From assembly GCA_039029915.1 (NCBI GenBank), contig JBCCFD010000160.1, positions 1 to 15,209 of the forward strand: a stretch of 15,209 nt of DNA, in the 5' to 3' direction. Below the pieces are notes generated by a model. The model was not told the DNA's origin. It made no database searches and saw only the letters and a program-made list of their open reading frames with translations. The first letter of the stretch is position 1. Every line of letters starts with the position of its first letter. The translations under genes were made by a program, and so were the position numbers. Origin of the DNA: QQUD01 sp039029915 (lineage in GTDB: Bacteria > Chloroflexota > Anaerolineae > Promineifilales > Promineifilaceae). Below are positions 6,791-13,611 of the stretch, one piece after another.

Positions 6791-9103
6791 ATGCAAAAAA
6801 TACGAAATTTTGCGCTTATTACCTTGCTTGCGCTACTCGCTAGCGTCCTATTTATCAGCCCCGTCGCCGCCGACGAAACAGGCCCACCTTCACCGGCAGG
6901 CTACACCCGAGGCACCGGCACCCATTTTGACCTGACGGACAGCCCCCATATGCCCGTCACTGTCAACACCTCAGCTAGCGTCACCGCTGCCATGTTCTCA
7001 GGCCCTGAAATGGTCAACTTGGTTATCGCAGAGGATGCAACCGGCTCGGTTGATTTCACCATGAGCGGCCTTGAGGCAAACACGCTCTATTATCAGTACA
7101 CCAGAAACGGCATGGCTCCGACTACTATCACGTCCGACGCCAGCGGCACAATCACCTTCACTGAGGATGTCACCGGCGGGGTTCACATCTGGTTCCGTAC
7201 CCAACCCTCAACCTACTACATCTTTGACGATGCAACGGGCGGCGACTGCACCATGTTTGGCACATGGTCCTCAGCCTCTAAAACCTGTACTTTGACTCAG
7301 GATGTTGACGATGCGATCTTCATTGAAGCAGATGGCATCACCGTTGATGGCGCTGGCTACACATCAAATCAACTAAGCGCCAACTATGCCGTCTATGCCG
7401 ATGGCTATAATGATATCACCGTCAAAAACCTCGATATGACCAACGACTCTTTAGGCATTTGGGCTCTCAACGGTGAAAATGTGGTGATTACAGACAATAC
7501 GATATCCGATAGTATTTATGGCGTGATTACAATATCACTGACTGGAGATGTCATCATCACCAATAATGTGGCGAATGACATTCTCTCTCTTACCCTTTAC
7601 AACGACAACACCACCAGCAGTGCTGATGTCCTTATTGAAGACAATGTCGTGTCACACACAGATCCCAGCAACTACGCAATCGGCATCTACTATTACGCCT
7701 ATCAAACGACCGGAACGACCCTTATCAACAACAACACTGTCTCGGGCTTCTACTTTAGCATGCAGGTCTTCTTCCCAAATGGTTTAGAGGTAACCAACAA
7801 CACCTTAGAAGATGTTGTCAATGGCGGGTATGCCCTCTACCTGTACAATCAATTTGATGAAGACTATTCAGTTTACAATAACAATTTCATCAACAATGAC
7901 AACCAAATCCTCCACGCTATTGGAACTTATTCATACAATGAACCTGCACCGGTCGGCGGCAACTACTTCGATGACTTCGACACCCCAGGTGAAGGTTGCG
8001 ACAACGTAGACGCAGATAACTTCTGTGATGCTCCCTACTTCTTCACGGGTGGCCAGGACAACTTGCCTTGGACAATGGCAGACGGTTGGGCCAACCAACC
8101 CCCAGTCGCCGACGCCGGTGGCCCCTACAGCGGTGATGAAGGCTCAGCCATCGCCCTCAGCGGGGCTACCGCTTCCGATGCCGATATGGATCCGCTTACC
8201 TACAGTTGGACCGTCAGCGACCCCATCTGCTCTTTCGATGACGCCACCGTGCTCAACCCGACCCTCACCTGCGGTGACAACGGTAGCTACACCGCCACTT
8301 TGGAAGTGAATGATGGCACGCTCTCTGTAACCAGCGACGCCACTGTTGATGTTGCCAACGTGGCCCCAACCATCACCTTGTTGGATGCCCCTGTTGACCC
8401 GCTGGAAATCAACTCCACCGCCGATGTCACCATCGACTTCACCGACCCCGCTGGTGTGGCTGATGAACCATACACCTGTACCTTCGACTATGACAACGAC
8501 GGCACCGTTGATGAAACGGTAGCAGGCGTAACCGGCACCTCCTGCATGGGTAGCAACACCTACACCGAAACGGGCGTCTACACCGTCGCAGTCACAGTGG
8601 AAGACAAAGATGGTGGCTCTGCAGCAGAAATCTATGAGTTTGTTGTCATCTATGACCCAGATGGTGGTTATGTGACTGGCGCAGGTACCTTTGACTCACC
8701 CGCTGGTGCCTACATGGCTGACCCTCTATGGACCGGCAACGCCAAGTTCGGCATGATTAGCCAATATCGTTCTAACCGCACCACCCCTGATGGCAACGCT
8801 CAATTCCAAATTTCGGCGCAAGGGTTCAACTTCCACTCTACCGATTTAGAATGGCTTGTCATCGACCAAGCGGCTGGCACAGCTATCTTCCAAGGTATTG
8901 GTGAAATCAATGGCGCAAGCGGCTATGCCTTTACAGTCTGGGCAACAGACAATGGGGTAGGCGGTTCAGGCAACACCTTCCGCATCCACATTTGGGAAGT
9001 TCACCACACCGGTGACATTACGGTGTATGACAATGGCTCTGAAAGCCCAATCACCAACGGCAACATCACGGTTGATACAGGCCGAAACAGAGGTGGTCGT
9101 TAA
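6791..9103 (+). CDS. exported beta-helix/PKD-domain protein
   Basis: The product is 770 residues from the ATG at 6791, chosen because AGGAG precedes it and because it begins a classical signal peptide: MQKIR, a hydrophobic core, then a likely cut after PVAA near residue 26. About residues 170-400 are Asn-rich beta-helix repeats (such as NVVITDNTISDSIYGV and TLINNNTVSG) ending in a NosD-like GNYFDDFD/CDAPYF segment. A PKD domain starts near 435 (NQPPVADAGGPYSGDEG) and a second PKD-like domain covers about 525-620. From about 623 a C-terminal domain begins (GGYVTGAGTFDSPAGAY) that includes TFRIHIWE, a type often seen at the ends of Chloroflexota secreted proteins. The likely location is cell surface or secreted, binding or modifying polysaccharide, but no catalytic residues were identified. 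The gene lacks ACGGCCGT copies and looks more GC-rich than its flanks. Confidence 0.88.
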   Translation: MQKIRNFALITLLALLASVLFISPVAADETGPPSPAGYTRGTGTHFDLTDSPHMPVTVNTSASVTAAMFSGPEMVNLVIAEDATGSVDFTMSGLEANTLYYQYTRNGMAPTTITSDASGTITFTEDVTGGVHIWFRTQPSTYYIFDDATGGDCTMFGTWSSASKTCTLTQDVDDAIFIEADGITVDGAGYTSNQLSANYAVYADGYNDITVKNLDMTNDSLGIWALNGENVVITDNTISDSIYGVITISLTGDVIITNNVANDILSLTLYNDNTTSSADVLIEDNVVSHTDPSNYAIGIYYYAYQTTGTTLINNNTVSGFYFSMQVFFPNGLEVTNNTLEDVVNGGYALYLYNQFDEDYSVYNNNFINNDNQILHAIGTYSYNEPAPVGGNYFDDFDTPGEGCDNVDADNFCDAPYFFTGGQDNLPWTMADGWANQPPVADAGGPYSGDEGSAIALSGATASDADMDPLTYSWTVSDPICSFDDATVLNPTLTCGDNGSYTATLEVNDGTLSVTSDATVDVANVAPTITLLDAPVDPLEINSTADVTIDFTDPAGVADEPYTCTFDYDNDGTVDETVAGVTGTSCMGSNTYTETGVYTVAVTVEDKDGGSAAEIYEFVVIYDPDGGYVTGAGTFDSPAGAYMADPLWTGNAKFGMISQYRSNRTTPDGNAQFQISAQGFNFHSTDLEWLVIDQAAGTAIFQGIGEINGASGYAFTVWATDNGVGGSGNTFRIHIWEVHHTGDITVYDNGSESPITNGNITVDTGRNRGGR

Positions 9104-9119
9104 TATTTAGATTCAATCT

Positions 9120-9171
9120 CCTCTAGAAGGGTGCATCCACAACAAACGGTTAGGACGAACCCTTCTAGAGG
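9120..9171. repeat. 13-bp perfect inverted repeat downstream of the exported protein
   Basis: CCTCTAGAAGGGT (9120-9132) is matched by its exact complement at 9159-9171 around a 26-nt loop. No T-tract follows, so it is not a typical intrinsic terminator; it may stabilise the 3' end of the mRNA or be a REP-like element. It starts 17 bp after the stop codon at 9103. Confidence 0.65.
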
Positions 9172-9218
9172 CATTCTCTCTTCAAAACAATCTAAGATCA
9201 AGCATTGTATTGGAAACA

Positions 9219-9250
9219 AAAAAGAGAGCCACTTCGGTAGCTCTCTTTTT
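9219..9250. terminator. intrinsic terminator with UUCG loop, bidirectional
   Basis: An 11-bp stem (AAAAAGAGAGC 9219-9229 with GCTCTCTTTTT 9240-9250) encloses a mismatch and a C(UUCG)G-type tetraloop, and ends in a T-run. The minus strand also has a T-run, so it could serve both the exported protein (plus) and the exchanger ending at 9356 (minus). The remaining bases from 9251 to 9355 show no further gene or clear site. Confidence 0.9.
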
Positions 9251-9355
9251 AATTTCTCTAAAATATTTACGCTTCGTGCTTGTTTAACTGATTCCCTGAA
9301 GCTCCGGTTCCCTAAATGATGTCACCGTCAGGCAATCGGCATTTGATAATCATCA

Positions 9356-10279
9356 TTATCCCGTAAAGTCGGCTATCCACCTTACGAGGTTAATCACAAC
9401 CAACAAGCCGCCCTCCCATCGAGAAAGGCGCCAGCCAGTGCGCATCATAATGACTACCAGCGCGACGAGGGCAAACAGGAGCCACAAGCTCCCATAGGCA
9501 GAGCTGGCTACCGTCATAGGATTAATGACAGCAGCGAGTCCAAGCACGCCCAGCAGGTTAAACAGATCGCTCCCAATCAGGTTCCCAATTGAGATGCCGT
9601 GCCGCCCACGCATAACCCCCACTAATGAGGTTGCCATTTCAGGCGCAGAGGTACCAGCCGCCACGATAGTGACGCCAATCACCCATTCAGATAAACCAAA
9701 TGCACGTGCAATGTGGGTAGCAGATTCCACCAGAAACTCACCGCTAATGACGATAAGAGCAATACCGGCAATCAGCATTGGAATATCGGTCCATTTAAAA
9801 TCACCTTCGGGCAATTCCTCGGCCGTGTCACCGCCATCTCGTATATAAAGCAGGTAGCTAACATACGATACCAGAACGATCATTAAAATGGCCCCTTCCC
9901 AGAGCGCCATACGCAAATCCGACAAGAAGATAAGCAATAAAATGGTCGCACCAATCAGCATGCCACCATCACGGAACACCAATTTACGGTTGGTGGGAAT
10001 ACCGGCGACAAGCGCTACCCCACCCAAAATAAAGCCCAAATTAAAGATATTGGAGCCAACTACATTCCCTACAGAAATGTCTGCTTGTCCACCCAAAGCG
10101 GCCGCAATCGTTACAGCAAACTCTGGCGCTGAGGTGCCAATTGCCACAATGGTTAAACCAATAACCAGCTCTGACATCCCAAATTGCTTGGCAATTCTAG
10201 AGGCTGAATTGACAATCCAATTGCCACCCAGCCACAAACCGCCAATTGTAAGAACCACAATAACCCAATCTAATAACAT
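9356..10279 (-). CDS. sodium/calcium exchanger (CaCA family), inner membrane
   Basis: This 307-residue integral membrane protein has the two inverted alpha-repeats of the CaCA superfamily. The first has GTSAPE at 48-53 and GNVVGSNIFN at 71-80. The second has GTSAPE at 209-214 and GNLIGSDLFN at 232-241. The acidic residues in both GTSAPE motifs, which coordinate the cation in characterised exchangers, are present. About ten hydrophobic segments are separated by an acidic loop near residues 148-162. It resembles the YrbG type of bacterial Ca2+/Na+ antiporter, which normally extrudes Ca2+ against Na+ or K+; the exact ion pair cannot be read from sequence. The ATG at 10279 has GGAG 11 bases upstream, rather far. 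A strong promoter match and a terminator-like hairpin lie upstream, so expression may be attenuated. Family length is usual. Confidence 0.95.
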   Translation of the reverse strand: MLLDWVIVVLTIGGLWLGGNWIVNSASRIAKQFGMSELVIGLTIVAIGTSAPEFAVTIAAALGGQADISVGNVVGSNIFNLGFILGGVALVAGIPTNRKLVFRDGGMLIGATILLLIFLSDLRMALWEGAILMIVLVSYVSYLLYIRDGGDTAEELPEGDFKWTDIPMLIAGIALIVISGEFLVESATHIARAFGLSEWVIGVTIVAAGTSAPEMATSLVGVMRGRHGISIGNLIGSDLFNLLGVLGLAAVINPMTVASSAYGSLWLLFALVALVVIMMRTGWRLSRWEGGLLVVINLVRWIADFTG

Positions 10280-10328
10280 TTCTGCAACGTCTCCAGTGGA
10301 ATTTCCAAGTTTGTTCTTTCGAACAGTA

Positions 10329-10367
10329 GAAAAAAATGGCTAATACCAACTTTGTGCATTAGCCATT
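10329..10367 (-). terminator. terminator-like hairpin in the exchanger leader
   Basis: Read on the minus strand, AATGGCTAAT and ATTAGCCATT form a perfect 10-bp stem (10367-10358 with 10344-10335) around a 13-nt loop, followed by seven Ts. It may end the acetyltransferase transcript or, because it lies between a strong promoter match and the exchanger start, act as an attenuator. Just downstream on the same strand TGTTC-GAAA-GAACA forms a small GNRA-loop hairpin. Confidence 0.75.
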
Positions 10368-10421
10368 TGATTTATTAAATATAGTTTGACAATCTTTTAA
10401 AAAAATTTATTAGACACATCT

Positions 10422-10450
10422 ATATTATTATGTAACCTTTTTAGTGTCAA
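10422..10450 (-). promoter_or_regulatory. sigma-70-like promoter for the exchanger
   Basis: On the minus strand TTGACA (10450-10445, a perfect -35) is followed after 17 bp by TAATAT (10427-10422, -10). This would start transcription near 10415, giving a leader of about 135 nt before the exchanger ATG at 10279. Confidence 0.55.
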
Positions 10451-10555
10451 TTATTACTAGAGTAAAGTGAAACAATATTGAAACATAATGACGAGCTAGT
10501 CCTCCTTTAATCAGCACCGTCTTTTCCGTTCACAAAATTTCAATATTTGCTTGAA

Positions 10556-11455
10556 TCATGGAGCCTCTAAATAATAACGTGATGCGTTGTGTGTCTGACG
10601 AAAGCCTGTTTTAAGAGAAAGTTGCACGGCTTTTTCATTAAAGCTTGCATGATCAATAAGCAGTTTTTTGGCACCAAATTGAATCATTTTTTGGTATGAA
10701 AGGTATTCTAAGGCTTTACCCAAGCCGATGCCCTGTGTGGCTGGGTGGACACCCAGCGGCTCTATTTGTCCAACTTCTCCACTTAACCAGCAAACAGAAA
10801 ATCCCACTGGCTCATTGGCTTGATTAACGATGATCAAATCAAGCTCAGGTATATAACCTGGCTGTTCAATCATTCGGGTGCGCCATGCTGTGGTCATATT
10901 GTCGGAATCGAAGGCAGCACGCTGCAACTCAACATACGCTTGAAGATCTGTGGTGGGATTATACGGCCGTAACTTAAACCCATCTGGCAATACAACCTCA
11001 GTTAATTGATTTGTTAAATCCAGCTCTAGCCGAATCATATGCCAATCAAACTTTTTAAATCCTAGACTTTCTAATACCAGCTCGGTTTCCTTAAAGTACG
11101 GATCATCATCAAAAATCTCCACTGACCCCCAAAACTCATCTCCGGTCCGATTAGCGTATTGAATCATCTGCTGATGGCCCCATTCGAACAGCATTTCTTC
11201 AAGCGCAGTTCCTCTGTATGAACGTGCTACGGCGTAATCTAAATTCCACCATGGCGGTTGAAAAAGTGCCCAGCCGACAATCTGCCCTTTTTCCCGCCAA
11301 AGCCCAACTTCACAGCCGGCCTCATGCCAACTAGAGGCGAGTCGATAAGGCATATCCACATAATGAATATGCGGATATCCTTCCTGAGCTGTTAAAAGCT
11401 GATTAAGGCTGTCTATTTGAACGACTGAAGCTGTTTCAAACTCAAATTGTGTCAT
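10556..11455 (-). CDS. tandem-GNAT N-acetyltransferase
   Basis: This 299-residue protein appears to carry two GNAT folds. The N-terminal half (about 1-150) is degenerate, with no clear acetyl-CoA loop. The C-terminal half (about 155-299) has the canonical motif A, IEPLGVHPATQGIGLGKALE, with QGIGLG at 241-246 binding the acetyl-CoA pyrophosphate. A following LLIDHASFNEKAVQLSLKTGF gives the typical Asn and the hydrophobic core strand, with tyrosines at 294-295 near the C-terminus. Such proteins transfer an acetyl group from acetyl-CoA to an amine; the substrate cannot be predicted. Two-domain GNATs include mycothiol synthase, but nothing here points to that pathway. The ATG at 11455 has only a weak upstream GAG. 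It is downstream of the MazF-like gene on the same strand, 118 bp away. One ACGGCCGT copy at 10963 encodes Arg-Pro. Confidence 0.88.
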   Translation of the reverse strand: MTQFEFETASVVQIDSLNQLLTAQEGYPHIHYVDMPYRLASSWHEAGCEVGLWREKGQIVGWALFQPPWWNLDYAVARSYRGTALEEMLFEWGHQQMIQYANRTGDEFWGSVEIFDDDPYFKETELVLESLGFKKFDWHMIRLELDLTNQLTEVVLPDGFKLRPYNPTTDLQAYVELQRAAFDSDNMTTAWRTRMIEQPGYIPELDLIIVNQANEPVGFSVCWLSGEVGQIEPLGVHPATQGIGLGKALEYLSYQKMIQFGAKKLLIDHASFNEKAVQLSLKTGFRQTHNASRYYLEAP

Positions 11456-11527
11456 ATCAGGAAAATCTCAACTTTATATTCAGGAAAATAACGGTTTTCA
11501 CCAAAATGATAATGTAAAATATCTTTT

Positions 11528-11572
11528 TGTGGGTATTTCTTTGACGATGTCTCAATAACTCCTCTACCCACA
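11528..11572. repeat. 8-bp inverted repeat after the MazF-like gene
   Basis: TGTGGGTA (11528-11535) and TACCCACA (11565-11572) are perfect complements around a 29-bp loop, starting two bases beyond the stop of the toxin-like gene. No T-tract follows on either strand, so it is not a standard terminator. Confidence 0.4.
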
Positions 11573-11573
11573 C

Positions 11574-11951
11574 CTATCCTTGAAAATAGGTTTTTTGTTG
11601 GAAACGGAGACCCGACAAAATTTTCTGAACTCGTTCTGGTGCTAAACGCCCAATAAATCCCCCTAATCTCTCTTTTTCGATGGAGGAAATTTTGGAAACA
11701 ACCACGACACTGCGCTTTTCTAAGCCACCTTCGCCTTCATTTAGCAACACGTTACCGGGTTCATTTGCTAAATTAATGTTCGTCGTCAACGCACACACCA
11801 CAACCGTATGAATCCGGCTTTGATTAAATATATCGTCTTGAACGACCACATAGGGATGTGAATAGGTTCCCAATTGGCTATTTTCATCCGGTTTGGGATG
11901 AATCCAATAGATATTTCCTTGTTGTAGTGGGTGCTTAGGTTTTGAAATCAT
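11574..11951 (-). CDS. PemK/MazF-family toxin-like protein
   Basis: This 125-residue protein has the MazF/PemK SH3-like barrel pattern: GNIYWIHPKPD near residue 12, YSHPYVVVQDDIFNQSR at 30-46, VVVCALTTN at 50-58 and KRSVVVVSKISSIEKERLG at 79-97. In characterised MazF the matching strands supply a catalytic Arg before Pro and a Thr for cleaving mRNA at short sequences. Here Thr56/57 are kept, but the Arg position reads His32 (SHP for HRP), so either activity is reduced or this branch uses His; HP-type members are known to me. No antitoxin is visible: only 35 bp separate it from the upstream membrane-protein gene and 118 bp from the downstream gene, both without a plausible small ORF. A GAGAG motif precedes the ATG at 11951. 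It may be co-transcribed with the gene at 11987-12490. Confidence 0.85.
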   Translation of the reverse strand: MISKPKHPLQQGNIYWIHPKPDENSQLGTYSHPYVVVQDDIFNQSRIHTVVVCALTTNINLANEPGNVLLNEGEGGLEKRSVVVVSKISSIEKERLGGFIGRLAPERVQKILSGLRFQQKTYFQG

Positions 11952-11986
11952 TTGACTCTCAAGCTTGGCTCACATAACACAAATTT

Positions 11987-12490
11987 TCAGGTATTTATCA
12001 ACACAGTCATTAGTAGCGATGACGTCACGAATGCAAACAGTGTCCTAAAATTATTCCACCGATTCCAGCTGGCTTCAAACTGTAGCCGCTCATCTGACAG
12101 GCTCGCTTCGCTTAGTTTATCTAGATTCAATGATTGTAAACGATTGTTGAGGGGAATGTTAAAAATGAACGTAGGTAGCTGCACACCAAAGATGTTAACG
12201 GCCGTTGCAATAAACAATAAAATCCGCCAAACATTGTAAAGCTGGGTCGCGCCCAAAAAAGTAGCGCCAATCATAAACAGGGGTGATCCTAGCCACACAA
12301 TCATAAACAGTGGCTGATTGTTTTGAATTAAACTATCAGTGAGTTGAAATGCTTTTAAAAAGGCCCGATCCTCAAGTTTGCCTATCCCTGGCATCACGAC
12401 AATTGCGAACAACAGAATAAATCCAGTCGCAATCACGCTAAACAGCACCCCAACCGCCAACATCATTTGAAAAGTAAAGTTAATATTCAT
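11987..12490 (-). CDS. DUF1772 / anthrone-oxygenase-like membrane protein
   Basis: The start at 12490 is fixed by a strong GGAGG (12500-12496) with five bases of spacing. An in-frame ATG at 12502 overlaps that site and would add only MEER, so it is unlikely. The product is 167 residues with about four hydrophobic helices. The first contains VIATGFILLFAIVVMPGIGKL, then comes a polar stretch with AFQLTDSLIQNNQPLF, two central helices, and a C-terminal WNRWNNFRTLFAFVTSS. This pattern, with the PGIGKL turn, NNQP and the WN-RT segment, matches the DUF1772 family, to which fungal anthrone oxygenases are distantly related; in bacteria its function is unclear. It is divergent from an AraC regulator, an arrangement often seen for this family, so that regulator probably controls it. 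One ACGGCCGT copy (12198) encodes Thr-Ala-Val. Confidence 0.8.
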   Translation of the reverse strand: MNINFTFQMMLAVGVLFSVIATGFILLFAIVVMPGIGKLEDRAFLKAFQLTDSLIQNNQPLFMIVWLGSPLFMIGATFLGATQLYNVWRILLFIATAVNIFGVQLPTFIFNIPLNNRLQSLNLDKLSEASLSDERLQFEASWNRWNNFRTLFAFVTSSLLMTVLINT

Positions 12491-12495
12491 GCGTT

Positions 12496-12500
12496 CCTCC
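12496..12500 (-). promoter_or_regulatory. Shine-Dalgarno that decides the start of the DUF1772 gene
   Basis: GGAGG on the minus strand is followed by AACGC and ATG at 12490. It overlaps an earlier in-frame ATG at 12502, which therefore is very unlikely to be the start. Confidence 0.8.
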
Positions 12501-12583
12501 ATCAGTCATGAAACGATAAATACTATAATAAGCCAAGATAAGCGGTATTATGATGATAATTAATCCATTTTCGATGCTTAATC

Positions 12584-12599
12584 GTCTAAATTTCTAGAC
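12584..12599. promoter_or_regulatory. dyad GTCTA-N6-TAGAC, candidate autoregulatory site
   Basis: GTCTA (12584-12588) and TAGAC (12595-12599) are separated by AATTTC. The right arm overlaps TAGACA, the -35 match for the AraC gene, so a bound regulator could block or assist that promoter. A second dyad ATTAT-GATG-ATAAT lies at 12547-12560. Confidence 0.35.
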
Positions 12600-12624
12600 A
12601 AACAGTGCAATAACGAGTTAATAT
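12595..12624 (+). promoter_or_regulatory. promoter for the AraC regulator, possibly leaderless
   Basis: TAGACA (12595-12600) and TAATAT (12619-12624) are separated by 18 bp. Transcription would begin at about 12631, directly at the ATG at 12632. No Shine-Dalgarno precedes that ATG, which fits a leaderless mRNA. Confidence 0.4.
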
Positions 12625-12631
12625 TTATCAT

Positions 12632-13606
12632 ATGACAAGCAAACATCCCCTCCCGCCAACGACCAATAACAGCTCAAGCGGAAACATTGATCATTTGGGC
12701 GAAGCGTTGCACTCATTTCATATGAAAGGCACTTTTTATTCTCGCTCAGAATTTACAGCCCCTTGGGGATTGAGATTGCCGCCATTTGAAAATCATCTAA
12801 TGTTTCATGTCATTCTTGAAGGAGTAGCTTTTCTCAAAATTGAAGGAACGGCCGATCGAATTTTAAGGAAGGGGGATTTTGCATTGATCACGCACGGATA
12901 TGGTCATGTGCTTCTTAGCAGTGAAGAGGCTCTGGCGGTTGACCTGTTCGATGTGCCGAACATCATGATTAGCGATAAGTACGAGGTTCTTAAACAAGAC
13001 GGCGGCGGAGCGTTAACCAGCATGATGTGTGGGATCGTTCAATTTGACCATCCGACAGCCTCACATCTCATCCAGTTGTTACCCAAATCGATTCATATAG
13101 AATCTTGGCAATCCCCTCAATTTGAATGGATTCAAAGTACATTGAGACTTATGACCGTAGAAGCCCAATCTCTTAAACCGGGTGGGGAAACAATCATAAC
13201 GAGATTAGCTGATATCTTAATTATTCAAGCCATTCGGGCCTGGCTAGAACAAGATTCAGCCACTCAATCAGGCTGGCTGGGGGCTTTGCAAGACCCACAA
13301 ATTGGCAGGGCAATTAGCGCCATTCATCAGAACCCGGGCGATCCATGGCGTGTTGACTCATTAGCCCAACAAGCAATGATGTCACGCTCTGCCTTTGCAG
13401 CGCGCTTCAAGCATCTTGTTGGTGAGTCACCGATGCAATATGTGACGAGATGGCGTATGAAAATTGCTTTAGATCGACTTCAAAAAGAGGAAATTTCTAT
13501 CGAGGCGCTTTCAGAACAGTTAGATTATTCTTCGGAGGCGTCATTCAGTCGGGCGTTTAAAAAGTATAATGGCATTTCGATCAGAGAAGCGCGAAAATTG
13601 GGGTAG
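12632..13606 (+). CDS. AraC-family transcriptional regulator with cupin domain
   Basis: This 324-residue protein has an N-terminal cupin-type ligand domain (about 20-200), with LPPFENHLMFHVILEGVA and KGDFALITHGYGHVLL strands. The C-terminal AraC DNA-binding domain, about residues 222-322, has two helix-turn-helix units. The first is in VDSLAQQAMMSRSAFAARFK, followed by the typical GESPMQYVTRWRM. The second is in SIEALSEQLDYSSEASFSRA, followed by FKKYNGISIREARK. It is the cupin_6/AraC arrangement, in which a small molecule bound by the cupin controls DNA binding. It is divergent from the DUF1772 gene, 141 bp apart, and is likely to regulate it and itself. It ends at TAG 13604-13606, five bases before the convergent gene stop at 13612. 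A leaderless start is possible. The effector is unknown. Confidence 0.93.
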   Translation: MTSKHPLPPTTNNSSSGNIDHLGEALHSFHMKGTFYSRSEFTAPWGLRLPPFENHLMFHVILEGVAFLKIEGTADRILRKGDFALITHGYGHVLLSSEEALAVDLFDVPNIMISDKYEVLKQDGGGALTSMMCGIVQFDHPTASHLIQLLPKSIHIESWQSPQFEWIQSTLRLMTVEAQSLKPGGETIITRLADILIIQAIRAWLEQDSATQSGWLGALQDPQIGRAISAIHQNPGDPWRVDSLAQQAMMSRSAFAARFKHLVGESPMQYVTRWRMKIALDRLQKEEISIEALSEQLDYSSEASFSRAFKKYNGISIREARKLG

Positions 13607-13611
13607 AAAAT

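Larger units (their letters stand above)
10280..10555. other. AT-rich intergenic region, exchanger upstream
   Basis: The 276-bp gap contains the promoter match and hairpin listed separately. It also holds a 10-bp perfect inverted repeat AATATTGAAA (10474-10483) with TTTCAATATT (10538-10547), just beyond the acetyltransferase stop at 10556. No coding region is supported. Confidence 0.5.

Noticed and set aside
9131..9319. 62-aa plus-strand ORF after the exported protein
   Set aside because: It spans the inverted repeat and the intrinsic terminator and has no ribosome site.
10280..10421. yybP-ykoY manganese riboswitch upstream of the exchanger
   Set aside because: The conserved segments of that class were not found in the leader; only generic hairpins are visible.
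11952..11986. Antitoxin gene upstream of the MazF-like gene
   Set aside because: Only 35 bp separate the two genes, too little for an antitoxin, and no overlapping frame gives one.
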